Below are positions 36,487 through 45,743 of a stretch of 64,000 nucleotides of DNA, one piece after another. Every line of letters starts with the position of its first letter. Positions within the stretch are counted from its first letter, which is position 1. The notes under the pieces were generated by a model. That model saw only the letters and a list, made by a program, of their open reading frames with translations. It was not told the origin of the DNA and made no database searches. The translations under genes were made by a program, and so were the position numbers. Location of the stretch: positions 124,001 through 188,000 of the forward strand of contig JAJEJU010000022.1 in NCBI GenBank assembly GCA_021390615.1, in the 5' to 3' direction. Source of the DNA: Rhodanobacteraceae bacterium ZG21-1. GTDB lineage: Bacteria; Pseudomonadota; Gammaproteobacteria; Xanthomonadales; Rhodanobacteraceae.

Positions 36487-38168
36487 CACTCTGATGACTC
36501 GATGCGCGGCGGGAAGCCCATGCGAAACGTCGCGCCGTTCGGCCCCAGCGCAAGATTGGGATTATAGAAGCGATCCCGATCGGGACCGGCGGATCGCGCC
36601 GAACGTTTGACGCTCGTTGCACGACGCAGCTTCTCGGCACGGATCAAGGTGGACGCTCCCACCAGCATGTTCCGTAGGCCAAGAGCACTCACGCGCTCGG
36701 ACAACACCACACCGCGCTGGATCCAATCCGCTTCGTCAGGCAATCCACCTGCTTCTATTAAAACCGCGCGCCTGGCCACCAGGCCTGCGCCTGGCAACAG
36801 TGACACCTGGCGAGTCAGCTGATTCAAGCCGAAGTAGCCCGGTCCCTGGCGTTTGCGTCCTGGCTTGGCCAAAACCGCCTCGACGGCACTTACCCGAACC
36901 AGCCCGGCTGCAATAACTCGCCCGTCTTTAGCGCACAGTCGGGCACCTGCCAGACCAACATCCGATATGGCCGCGAGCCGTGCGAGCCGAGTCAGCCAAT
37001 CCGGCGCATCGACTAGCGTTTGCGCGTCGAGCAGACAGACATACTCAGCGCTCGACTCGGCGATGGCCGCATTGGCCGCGGCCATCGCTTCTGGTCGCGA
37101 AGCTGCTGCGATGATGTCGACGTCGACATGGCGGATCGGCTGTTGCTCGCGGGCGATCACGATTAAGCGGAAATCGGGATATGCGGTCCGCTGCAGCAGC
37201 GCCTCCAGGCTCGCCTCAAGTCCGTGCGAATCGAAGGCATCGACCACGATCAAGATCGCAGGGGCCGTGGGCGGCAGTACGTCCTCGACCAGGATGCGAG
37301 GAGCTTCCGACAGCGGGGCATGCACGTGTGCATCCCGACCCAGTGCCAGAAGATGGGCTTTCACGGCAGCTACGCCCGCAGCAAGCGCATAAGGCTTGTT
37401 CACCAACCCCAGCGCCGTGCTCTGCTCTGCCTCTCGCCAGTGGTACAGCACGTGGGGAATATGCACGATGGCATCGCCAGCTACTTTGCGCGAGCACCTC
37501 AAGACCAGATCGTGATCCTGGCTGCCTTCGCTTCCCTCGCGAAATCCGCCCAACTCGCGGACCAAGGCCGCTTCATATATCCCGAAGTGGCAGAAAAAAT
37601 TCGTCTGCAGAATCAATTCGGGATCCCAGTCCGGCTTGAAGAACGGAGAATGACGCTGGCCTGATGCAGATATCTTGTCCTCGTCGCTGTAGAGCAGGCG
37701 GGTCTTTGGATGGAGATTGAGGTATTTGACTACCATCGCCAGCGCATGCGCGGGCAGTACGTCGTCGTGATCGAGCAGCGCGACGTAGTCGCCGGTCGCC
37801 AAAGCCAACGCGCTGTTACTGGCAGCGCTGATGTGACCATTGACTGGCCGCGAAATCAGCTTGATGCGCGCGTCGACACGCAAGTAGTCGCGAAGGATGG
37901 TGTCGACGTGCGGCGCGTCGGACGCGTCGTCCGCCAGGCACAGCTCCCAGTGGGGATAAATCTGCCGGCGCACCGACTCGATCATCTCTGTCAGGTATGC
38001 CGCCGGCGTGTTGAACACCGGCACCACCACGGATATCAGCGGCTGCTTCGCCAAGCTGCCGATCTCTCGTCCCAGCCGGGCCAAATCGGACTCCGTATGG
38101 ATTTCGTAAGACGAGATCCAGCGCTCGTAGCGCACCCTCTGCCACACCGCGCGAAGAAACCCGTGCAC
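36486..38168 (-). CDS. GT2 glycosyltransferase, two-domain
   Basis: A 560-residue protein. The N-terminal half (about 40-270) is a GT2 domain: PLISVVVPVFNTPAAYLTEMIESV, LADDASDAP, VNGHISAASNSALALATGDYVALLDHDDVLP (metal site), LYSDEDKI, GSQDHDLVLRCS and HIPHVLYHWRE. The second half (about 300-560) is a degenerate GT2-like domain (ILIVVDAFDSHGLEASLEALLQ, YVCLLDAQTLVDAPDWLTRLARL). This tandem layout is common in rhamnan or O-antigen synthesis. The start is probably GTG 38168, because an in-frame stop lies 13 codons upstream with no ATG between. It is the last gene of the minus-strand unit from metB or wzm. Confidence 0.85.
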   Translation of the reverse strand: MHGFLRAVWQRVRYERWISSYEIHTESDLARLGREIGSLAKQPLISVVVPVFNTPAAYLTEMIESVRRQIYPHWELCLADDASDAPHVDTILRDYLRVDARIKLISRPVNGHISAASNSALALATGDYVALLDHDDVLPAHALAMVVKYLNLHPKTRLLYSDEDKISASGQRHSPFFKPDWDPELILQTNFFCHFGIYEAALVRELGGFREGSEGSQDHDLVLRCSRKVAGDAIVHIPHVLYHWREAEQSTALGLVNKPYALAAGVAAVKAHLLALGRDAHVHAPLSEAPRILVEDVLPPTAPAILIVVDAFDSHGLEASLEALLQRTAYPDFRLIVIAREQQPIRHVDVDIIAAASRPEAMAAANAAIAESSAEYVCLLDAQTLVDAPDWLTRLARLAAISDVGLAGARLCAKDGRVIAAGLVRVSAVEAVLAKPGRKRQGPGYFGLNQLTRQVSLLPGAGLVARRAVLIEAGGLPDEADWIQRGVVLSERVSALGLRNMLVGASTLIRAEKLRRATSVKRSARSAGPDRDRFYNPNLALGPNGATFRMGFPPRIESSE

Positions 38169-38287
38169 GCCGTCAGGCCCTGGCCGCAGGCAGCTTGATC
38201 ACCGCCACCGGCCGGTCATGCTCTCCTTCGAAACCGGCCCGCGCGTCGGAGTAGATCGACGTCCGCGAGCATAGGCCAAAAATCCCT

Positions 38288-41200
38288 TCAAGCCGATTGA
38301 ATCGCATCATTGCCAGCCTCGCCGCAATCGGGTTCCTTCGCGACGATGTCTTTGAAATAGCCACAAATCTCAGTGGCCTGGGCGTCGAAGAGACGGATCA
38401 TTCCGGCATGAGGGTTGCGGTGCTCGGCCATACGAGAAGGCTCCAGCAACCGACCGATCGCCGCAGCCAACTGCGTCCCATCGTCGTTAAGCGGAATAAC
38501 GTCGCCATTCTCGCCGCTGACGATGTCCTCCACCACGCCGCCGGCATCCGTGGTGATGACCCAGACGTCGCGGATCAAGGCTTCTCGCACCGTCAAGCCA
38601 AAGCTTTCCTTGCTCTGTGTGGGGAAAAGAAGCACATCGATGCTTTCGAAGAACTCGTCGATCGTCTTCTGCGTGTAGGCCGGCACCACCTTCAGCGTGC
38701 CTGGGATCTGCCAGAGTTCTGGGTCGATCGAACGGCGCCCCAGATTCAACTCGTTGTCGACCACGTGCAGTTCATAATTGGCCAACTTGAGGCTGCGCAA
38801 TGCCTTGCGGATCAGCTGCGATCCCTTGAGCGGCCCCTCGCCGCCCACGAAACCCAGTCGGAGCTTCCGGCCGCTCAACGGAGCTCGCTTGATTTCCCGG
38901 CGAGGCGCCATGACTCCATTCTTGTTGACCACCAGCCGGGCCGGATCGAACCCGTTGTCCAGGTGAAGCTGCCGGGAAAATTCGCTGGGAGAAAACACCA
39001 TCGCCGCCGACTGCAGCGTCTCGTGGAGCAAATTCTGCCGGATTCGATTTGCCTTGCGGTCCGATATACAGGAGGCGCAGATATCGAGATCGACCTTGCG
39101 CTGATGGCAATAATGGCCACCGCTGTTCAACATGAACTGCCTTTCGCATATCCACCAGGCATCGTGCAAGGTCACGGTAAACGGAATCTTCTCCCTAACG
39201 CAGGCTTCAATGATGCGCACGCCGATGCCTTGCACGCTGTGCAGGTGGACAATATCTGGGCGGTAAGCGTGCAGCACTTCGGTAAATGGGATCACCGAAT
39301 GGGGGTTGTTGTACGCATAGGCGGGCGCGCCTTCGGGCGGCAGTCCCATCGCGAAGACATCGCCGCCGGCGTAGCTATATCGAATGACCTCATAGGGCGC
39401 GACCCGATCCGTGGGCAGCGTGGTGAACATGGCGTACTCAATATCGTCGCGCTGGTTGATGCACTTCATCACCTCTTCGGCCACGATCGTGGCACCGCCG
39501 TAACTCCTCGGCGCAAAGAAAATATTCACCCCGAGGACGCGCAGCTTCGGCGCCCGGCGATGCTCATAGGGCCGGAAAATGGGCTCGAGCTGCTCCTCAG
39601 CCATACGCGGCAGCGCGTAATGGGCCAGCGCATGCTCATACGCCTTCCTGGCCACCGACTCGCGCAATGCCGCATCGTCGATCAGGGTCAGCAGCGCTTC
39701 TTCCCACTCTTTCTCGTTGTCCGCCAGATAGCCATTCATACCGCTCTGGATGGCCTTGCGGAATGCCGCACGCGGCGAGCACACCGACGGCAAGTGCACG
39801 ATCGCGCCCTCGAGAAACTTGATATTGGACTTCGCATCGTTGAATGCGGTGTCCTCGAGCGGGGCAATGGTGATGTCGCACATCGCCAGATGACGCATAT
39901 AGGTCGCGTAATCGGTAGCCGGGAACCGCTCCACCTGCCCCATCACGCCCTGATACTCGGCCTCCGGCAAATTAAGCTCACCGATGACGATCAAGCGTGC
40001 GTTCGGCCGCGCCTCCAGTACGCGGCGAATGCCACTCGCTGCCACGCGAAAATCGGCATCGTGGGCCCGACTGCCCGATCCGTAGACGATCCGCACGATG
40101 CCATCCGCGAGCTTTTGTCGGTCCACGCCAGCAGCGACGCGCAGTGCTTCGCCATCCAGGGCATTCTCCAGCACCGACACATTCGTCACGCCAGCTTCGC
40201 GCATCGCATCGGCAAGGCCATCGGTAGATGCAATGCCGGCGCCGCATTCGATCAAAGCCGCCCGATAAAGCGGGATGCCGAACATAATGCCCCGGCGAGT
40301 CTCTTCGTCCAGGTGAGCAAGGTTCGTGTTGTCGCGATTCTTCTGGGCGTCGAAGATGATGTCGTCCACCTCCCAGAACGTCTGCACTCCCAGGGCTTTC
40401 GCTTCGCGGATAAGCTGCAGCTGGTCGGCAAAGCCGGGAACGCGGTAGAAGATCGCCACTGAGTGCGTCTGCAGCAGGCTTCGGGACTTGGCCAGGTCGG
40501 TCCAGCTCACCACCGTGCTGTCGATGCCGAGCATCTCCAGCATTTGCTGCTTCTGCACGACGCGATAGCGCCTGCATTGCGGCAGGCTCAATTCCGCGAT
40601 GAGCAGCACGCGCAAGCTCAAACGCTCCGTCGCCGGCAAAGCCGCCTGAATCGCCGGCAGCGCGATCGCCTGCTGGGCGCCGGCCGCATGAGGCATGTCC
40701 ACGGGCTGCACGACCGCATGCCGGCCAGATAGCTTGGCCACGATCCTCCTGGCGGTCTGTCGCACGCCGTATTGCTTCAGCGACGCAGCGGTCAGATGTG
40801 CCAGTGAATTGACCCGCCTCATCGTGCTGCGCGGCCTTCGCAGCATGGACACCGCCAGGCGAAGCGGCGCGGTGATGCGCCACGAGCTCGAACTGCGCAA
40901 TGCGCGCACTTCTTCGCTCAACTGCTGGCGGTTTTCCTGCAGGACGGCTATGTGCTCCTGGGCCGGCTTGACGCTGTCGACGGTCGCCTGCAACGCATCC
41001 ATCCGTGCCGTCATGTCGTAGAGCATGGTGGCGAGCGCAGCCGACTGGGCTCGAAGCGTGTTCTGCAACTGAGCTTCCGCGCCCTTCCACTGATCGGCTA
41101 GCTTGCTGCCCAGTTGCTCGACTTCGCCATGAACCGTGCCGGCAATCTCCGCAACCAACTTTTCATTCGACTCTTGCCGCTGCATCGAGAGCTCTTGCTC

Positions 41201-42124
41201 GAATGCTCCGGACAAGGCCTGCATTTCGCCTGCCCAGCGCATACGCTCCGAATCGAACCGCTCCTGCTCCGAATTCAATGCATCGAGGAATGCACGCCTG
41301 CTGCTCTCAAAAATATGGGCCGCGGTCTCGGCAGCATGCCATCCTTCCCCGGCCGATGCCTGCAGCAGGCCGTCGAAAAGCCGCTCGACCAGATTCTGTT
41401 TTCCGGCCTGGGAATCGAACACCACGTGATGATGTCGTTCGTCGCGTGAAAGGAACTCGTTCACCTGGCCACGCGCTTCTTCGATTTCCCTCGGCCACGC
41501 AAGCCCCAGCTCCACACCTACGCGCCGAGCCACGGCCTCCCAGTCCGTCATCAACTGATCGTAGGTAACGACCACACGGGAAAACCCCTGGCTGCCGAGC
41601 ACGCTATCGGCCGTATGCTCGAGCCAAGCGAGGCGGGACCGCGATACAGCGTGTTCGTTTCGCGATTTCAGCGACAGCGCGACTTCGTCGGGATGGCGCA
41701 CGGCGAGGACGCACTGCATCGACGCGCCGATCTGCTCGAAGATCTGCTTCCACAGCGGCAGCAGCCTGCAGATTCGCGGATCCTTGACCATCCACAGCCG
41801 CGACGCGGAAAACTCGCTGCGCAGCAGGTCTACCAGCTTCTCCCGGGCCACCGTCGCGGGCGAGGACTCGAGCCAGTCTTCGGGCAGCTCGCGCAAGTCC
41901 TCCCAGGTGCGTCCCAAAGCGTGCAGCATTTCATCATGAATGCCGAAGACGCGAGGGTCTTCCCAGAACCCCTTCTTGTTTGCCTCGTCTGCCCGCCAAA
42001 GCACCGAGCTCAAATCGGCACCGAGCAGATTCAACAGGCGGGTCAGCGCCGAAGTTCCGCTGCGGTGCATCCCAAGAATCAGGACACCCTTTGCCGGGAC
42101 GGTGTCATTCCTGCTACCGCTCAT
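38288..42124 (-). CDS. Sulfotransferase / coiled coil / two-domain glycosyltransferase fusion
   Basis: A 1278-residue protein. Residues 13-240 are a sulfotransferase-like domain with the PAPS 5'-phosphosulfate loop (GMHRSGTSALTRLL at 18-31), MVKDPRICRLLP and VRHPDEVALSLKSRN (3'-phosphate site). A coiled coil spans about 270-410, ending in SSSSWRITAPLR (411-422). Residues about 500-850 are a glycosyltransferase-like domain (LLIAELSLPQCRRYRVVQKQQML, FWEVDDIIFD, YGSGSRAHDADF). Residues about 860-1260 are a GT4 domain with E1173-x7-E1181. The ATG overlaps the wzt stop (ATGA). It probably sulfates and extends an exported glycan; the acceptor is unknown. Bases 38169-38287 separate it from the next gene. 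Confidence 0.85.
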   Translation of the reverse strand: MSGSRNDTVPAKGVLILGMHRSGTSALTRLLNLLGADLSSVLWRADEANKKGFWEDPRVFGIHDEMLHALGRTWEDLRELPEDWLESSPATVAREKLVDLLRSEFSASRLWMVKDPRICRLLPLWKQIFEQIGASMQCVLAVRHPDEVALSLKSRNEHAVSRSRLAWLEHTADSVLGSQGFSRVVVTYDQLMTDWEAVARRVGVELGLAWPREIEEARGQVNEFLSRDERHHHVVFDSQAGKQNLVERLFDGLLQASAGEGWHAAETAAHIFESSRRAFLDALNSEQERFDSERMRWAGEMQALSGAFEQELSMQRQESNEKLVAEIAGTVHGEVEQLGSKLADQWKGAEAQLQNTLRAQSAALATMLYDMTARMDALQATVDSVKPAQEHIAVLQENRQQLSEEVRALRSSSSWRITAPLRLAVSMLRRPRSTMRRVNSLAHLTAASLKQYGVRQTARRIVAKLSGRHAVVQPVDMPHAAGAQQAIALPAIQAALPATERLSLRVLLIAELSLPQCRRYRVVQKQQMLEMLGIDSTVVSWTDLAKSRSLLQTHSVAIFYRVPGFADQLQLIREAKALGVQTFWEVDDIIFDAQKNRDNTNLAHLDEETRRGIMFGIPLYRAALIECGAGIASTDGLADAMREAGVTNVSVLENALDGEALRVAAGVDRQKLADGIVRIVYGSGSRAHDADFRVAASGIRRVLEARPNARLIVIGELNLPEAEYQGVMGQVERFPATDYATYMRHLAMCDITIAPLEDTAFNDAKSNIKFLEGAIVHLPSVCSPRAAFRKAIQSGMNGYLADNEKEWEEALLTLIDDAALRESVARKAYEHALAHYALPRMAEEQLEPIFRPYEHRRAPKLRVLGVNIFFAPRSYGGATIVAEEVMKCINQRDDIEYAMFTTLPTDRVAPYEVIRYSYAGGDVFAMGLPPEGAPAYAYNNPHSVIPFTEVLHAYRPDIVHLHSVQGIGVRIIEACVREKIPFTVTLHDAWWICERQFMLNSGGHYCHQRKVDLDICASCISDRKANRIRQNLLHETLQSAAMVFSPSEFSRQLHLDNGFDPARLVVNKNGVMAPRREIKRAPLSGRKLRLGFVGGEGPLKGSQLIRKALRSLKLANYELHVVDNELNLGRRSIDPELWQIPGTLKVVPAYTQKTIDEFFESIDVLLFPTQSKESFGLTVREALIRDVWVITTDAGGVVEDIVSGENGDVIPLNDDGTQLAAAIGRLLEPSRMAEHRNPHAGMIRLFDAQATEICGYFKDIVAKEPDCGEAGNDAIQSA

Positions 42125-43473
42125 ACGCGTGCGTCATCCTGTTCCAGCAAGCTGAGCTTGGGCCGCATGCCGAAGTCAACCCAGCCGGTGGCCAATCGCC
42201 CTTCCTCGGGCATGACCCTGAACATCACGGCGTCGAGCAGTCGGTCCATATAAGTCTCGCCCTCCTCGCCGTGCGCGGAAACGCCTGCATTCATGAAGTA
42301 GATGCCTGGCATCAAGGCGGCCTTGAAACGGAAACGCGCTTCGATCTGCTGACCGGCCTCCACGACTACGTTGCTCGTTCCATGCGCCGCGGTGACGCCG
42401 CCGCCAAGCTCCAGACCGCTGATCGTCTTGATCATCATGCCCAAGCGGACCGCAAGCCCGGCTCGCTGGAAGCTGACCCGATAGACATAGACGTATTCCT
42501 CGCCGGACCGCAGGACATTGACCGTGCGGCCATCTACTGTCTCGATATGCGGATTTTCGATGGTTGCACCACGCTGTTCGTAGCGCACCGTGCTCTGCGG
42601 CTTGAGCCCGGGATCGAAATAGACTTCGTCGGTCGGCTGCGCATCGATCGCCGTGCCGGAAGCAGGCACCTCCTCCCGGGAGGAATCTCCACTGCGCAGC
42701 TGCCGCCTGATCTCGTCCTGCTTCTCGGCAGGAGCGTAGGCCAGTCGGTGATAGCGCGACAGCACGTATTTCGGTGAGCCTTGCAACAGCAGCTCGCCGT
42801 GATCCAGCAGCACCGCCCGGTCGCAGAGTTCCAGCACCGTCCCTGCGGAATGGGACACGAACAGCACGGTTGCGCCAGTGCTGCGGATCTCTTCGATGCG
42901 CGCGAAGCATTTGCGCTGAAATGCCTCGTCGCCTACGGACAAGGCCTCGTCGACGACCAGAATGTCGGGCGTGGTATTGATAGCCACGGCAAAAGCCAGG
43001 CGCACCGCCATACCGCTCGAATAGCTCTTGACCGGCTGCTCGATGAACTCGCCGATGTCGGCGAACGCCGCGATATCGTCGAAGCGAGCCGCGATTTGCT
43101 CGCGGCTCAGGCCGAGCACGGTGCCGTTCAGATAGACATTTTCGCGACCCGTGAAATCCGGGTTGAAGCCGGAGCCCAGCTCGAGCAGGGCCGCAATGCG
43201 GCCATGCACCTGCACGCTCCCTTTGGTCGGTGCCAAGGTGCCGCAAATCACCTGCAAAAGGGTCGACTTGCCGGAGCCGTTGCGGCCGACGATGGCCATC
43301 GTCTCGCCCTTGTGGATTTCCAGGTTGATGTCCCGCAAAGCCACGAACTCTCGATGCCAGCGGTGCCGCGACTCCGCCGACGCAAACATTTCCATCAGGC
43401 GATGATGCGGCTCGGCATACATGGAAAAGCTTTTCGACAGCCCCTCCACCTTGATAGCAATCTCAGAGGACAT
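42121..43473 (-). CDS. wzt: ABC transporter ATP-binding protein, O-polysaccharide export (first pair)
   Basis: A 450-residue Wzt-type ATPase. The nucleotide-binding domain (about 5-250) has Walker A GRNGSGKST, signature YSSGMAVRLAF, Walker B DILVVDEAL and the H-loop VSHSAG. The extra C-terminal domain (about 270-450) is the kind that, in ABC-dependent O-antigen systems, recognises the modified nonreducing end of the chain. It starts 11 bases inside the permease gene and overlaps the sulfotransferase-GT gene by ATGA, so export, chain sulfation and glycosylation look coupled. The C-terminal ligand is not known. Confidence 0.92.
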   Translation of the reverse strand: MSSEIAIKVEGLSKSFSMYAEPHHRLMEMFASAESRHRWHREFVALRDINLEIHKGETMAIVGRNGSGKSTLLQVICGTLAPTKGSVQVHGRIAALLELGSGFNPDFTGRENVYLNGTVLGLSREQIAARFDDIAAFADIGEFIEQPVKSYSSGMAVRLAFAVAINTTPDILVVDEALSVGDEAFQRKCFARIEEIRSTGATVLFVSHSAGTVLELCDRAVLLDHGELLLQGSPKYVLSRYHRLAYAPAEKQDEIRRQLRSGDSSREEVPASGTAIDAQPTDEVYFDPGLKPQSTVRYEQRGATIENPHIETVDGRTVNVLRSGEEYVYVYRVSFQRAGLAVRLGMMIKTISGLELGGGVTAAHGTSNVVVEAGQQIEARFRFKAALMPGIYFMNAGVSAHGEEGETYMDRLLDAVMFRVMPEEGRLATGWVDFGMRPKLSLLEQDDARV

Positions 43474-44290
43474 CAGCGAAGCCCTTCTTGGTCGCCATGA
43501 ACCACGCATACCCGGCGTACATCAGCACCAGGCTGCCGACGGTGTATTCCGCCAAGCCCACCCAATCCGGGTATTCGCCCCACAACGCGACGGCCCGCGC
43601 CTGATCGATCAGGAAAGTCATCGGGTTCAGGTGAAAAAGCATGCGTTTGGAATCTGACAAAGTATCCACCGGAATCATTGCTGACGACAGAAACAGCATC
43701 GTCATCGTAATCACGCCCATCATCTGATTGATGTCGCGCAGATAGACACCGAGCGCTGAAAATATCCAGCACACGCCCAGGCTCATGAAAATGAGCGGAA
43801 TGAACACCACCGGCAGCAGGACGATCATCCAGCTCACGTGCCCCTCAAGCAGCAGGCTCAGTACGATGAACACCAGAATGTTCATGCCGGCCTGGAACAA
43901 GCCCGACAACATGACCTGCCAGGAAAGAATTTCCAGGGGGAAAACCACTTTCTTGACGAAGCTCGGATGACCGGTAATGACCGTCGGTGCGCGAGCCAGG
44001 CATTCCGCAAAAAAACCGTGAACGATCAGGCCGACAAAAATAATCACCGAGAAGTGATGCTGGTAGCCATTTTTCTGCGGCCAGTTCGATTTGAGCAGCA
44101 CGCCGAAAGCAAGGCTATAGACGCAAAGCATGAGAAAGGGGCTTATCAGCGACCATAGCAGGCCAAAGCTCGCCCCTTTGTAACGGCTCTGCACATCGCG
44201 TTTGGCCAGCTCGGAAGTGAGCGAACCGTAGCGCCAAAGCGCAGAAAAAGGACCCATGACGCGATCCATCAAAGCCGTATCAATCAACAT
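43463..44290 (-). CDS. wzm: ABC transporter permease, O-polysaccharide export (first pair)
   Basis: A 275-residue Wzm-type permease with six predicted helices. Key parts are SELAKRDVQSRYKGASFGLLWSLISPFLMLCVYSLAFGVLL and ALGVYLRDINQMMGVITMTMLFLSSAMIPVDTL with LNPMTFLIDQARAVALWGEYPDW, characteristic of ABC-2 polysaccharide exporters. ATG 44290 is preceded by GAGG at 8 bases; a longer frame to 44320 lacks such a site. It forms the exporter with the adjacent wzt. It follows metB by 52 bases on the same strand, so it may be cotranscribed with it. Confidence 0.92.
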   Translation of the reverse strand: MLIDTALMDRVMGPFSALWRYGSLTSELAKRDVQSRYKGASFGLLWSLISPFLMLCVYSLAFGVLLKSNWPQKNGYQHHFSVIIFVGLIVHGFFAECLARAPTVITGHPSFVKKVVFPLEILSWQVMLSGLFQAGMNILVFIVLSLLLEGHVSWMIVLLPVVFIPLIFMSLGVCWIFSALGVYLRDINQMMGVITMTMLFLSSAMIPVDTLSDSKRMLFHLNPMTFLIDQARAVALWGEYPDWVGLAEYTVGSLVLMYAGYAWFMATKKGFADVL

Positions 44291-44342
44291 GAAAACCTCA
44301 TCACGATCCCAACTAGTCAATGCCGCCAGGCACGGCTCGAAA

Positions 44343-45557
44343 TCAACGCAGGGCGTCCTGCAATTCCTGCTGCAGGTCGGCGAGGTTTTCCACGCCCACC
44401 GACAGGCGGATCAGGCCATCGCTGATGCCCAGGCGCTTGCGCTGGGCCGCCGGCAGCGAGGCGTGCGTCATGATGGCGGGGTGCTCGATCAGGCTTTCCA
44501 CGCCACCCAGCGACTCTGCCAGCGCGAACAGCTCGCAGCGCTCCAGCACCTGCCTGGCGCGCTTCAGCCCGCCCTTCAGTTCGACGCTGATGATGCCGCC
44601 GAAGCCGTCCATCTGGCGCCTGGCCAACGCATGCTGGGGATGGCTCTTGAGGCCGGGATAGATGACCCGTTCGATCGCAGGATGGCTCTCCAGCCAGCGC
44701 GCCAGCGTCAATGCGCTTTCGCAGTGGGCCTTCATGCGCAGATGCAAGGTCTTGAGGCCGCGCATGGCCAGGAAGGCGTCGAAGGGACCGCCGACGGCAC
44801 CCACCGAGTTCTGCAGGAAGCCCATGCTCTCGGCCAACTCGTCGTTGCCGGCCACCACGATGCCGCCGACCATGTCCGAATGGCCGTTGAGGTACTTGGT
44901 CGCGGAGTGCAGCACCAGGTCGGCGCCGTATTCCAGCGGGCGCTGCAGCATGGGCGAGCAGAAGGTGTTGTCGACCACCAGCAGCAGCCCGTGCTTCTTG
45001 GCGAAGGCGGCGATCTTGGCCAGGTCGACCAGTTTGAGCATCGGATTGGTCGGCGTCTCCGCCCAGATCATCCGCGTGTTCGGCTTCAGGGCGGCCTTGA
45101 GCGCCGCGCCGTCGTTGAGATCGACGAAACTGAAGTCGAGGCCCGCTGAACGCCGGCGCACACGCTCGAACAGGCGGTAGGTGCCGCCGTACAGATCGTC
45201 CATGGCGATCACGTGGCTGCCCGAATCGAGCAGGTCCAGCACGGTGGCGGCAGCGGCCAGTCCCGAGCCGAAGGCGAATCCGGCCACGCCGCCTTCCAGA
45301 TCGGCCACGCAGCGCTCGTAGGCCATGCGGGTCGGGTTCTGCGTGCGCGAGTACTCGTAGCCTTTGTGCCGGCCAGGGCTTTGCTGCACGTAGGTGGAGG
45401 TGGCGTAGATCGGCGTCATGATGGCGCCGGTGGTGGGGTCGGGCGATTGCCCGGCATGGATGGCGCGGGTACCCAATCCGAGGCTGGGTCGCGTGGCTGG
45501 CTTTTTCACTGGCAGGGGGTCCGGGCTGCGTTGAGGGCGGTCGGGCAAGGGCGTCAT
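44343..45557 (-). CDS. metB: Cystathionine gamma-synthase/lyase family PLP enzyme
   Basis: A 404-residue PLP-dependent trans-sulfuration enzyme. It has the family body (TRAIHAGQSPDPTTGAIMTPIYATSTYVQ, YEYSRTQNPTRMAYE, ETPTNPMLKLVDL) and the PLP lysine in SATKYLNGHSDMVGG. By homology it makes cystathionine from O-succinyl-homoserine and cysteine or cleaves cystathionine; the sequence alone does not settle which. In Xanthomonas the lps locus is bordered by this gene, which here divides parts A and B. The first about 25 residues are a Pro-rich extension. AGGG lies 5 bases before the ATG. It is a possible MetJ target, though I see no clear met boxes upstream. Confidence 0.9.
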   Translation of the reverse strand: MTPLPDRPQRSPDPLPVKKPATRPSLGLGTRAIHAGQSPDPTTGAIMTPIYATSTYVQQSPGRHKGYEYSRTQNPTRMAYERCVADLEGGVAGFAFGSGLAAAATVLDLLDSGSHVIAMDDLYGGTYRLFERVRRRSAGLDFSFVDLNDGAALKAALKPNTRMIWAETPTNPMLKLVDLAKIAAFAKKHGLLLVVDNTFCSPMLQRPLEYGADLVLHSATKYLNGHSDMVGGIVVAGNDELAESMGFLQNSVGAVGGPFDAFLAMRGLKTLHLRMKAHCESALTLARWLESHPAIERVIYPGLKSHPQHALARRQMDGFGGIISVELKGGLKRARQVLERCELFALAESLGGVESLIEHPAIMTHASLPAAQRKRLGISDGLIRLSVGVENLADLQQELQDALR

Positions 45558-45743
45558 CTTACCCTAAGCCCCGCCAAGCCCATGTTTCCGCTCTGAATCG
45601 CCGTTCATCTCGGAACCGTTCCGCGGACCTCCGTCACGTAAAGCCTGGCCTTCGCATCGACCTGGTTTCGAATGCGGCCAGAGTGCGGCAACATGCTGGT
45701 TATTGCATGCCGGACGGCGATCGATGGCGGGACTGGAACTTTG

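Noticed and set aside
45558-45743. met boxes in the metB upstream region
   Set aside because: No tandem AGACGTCT-like 8-mers with more than chance similarity.
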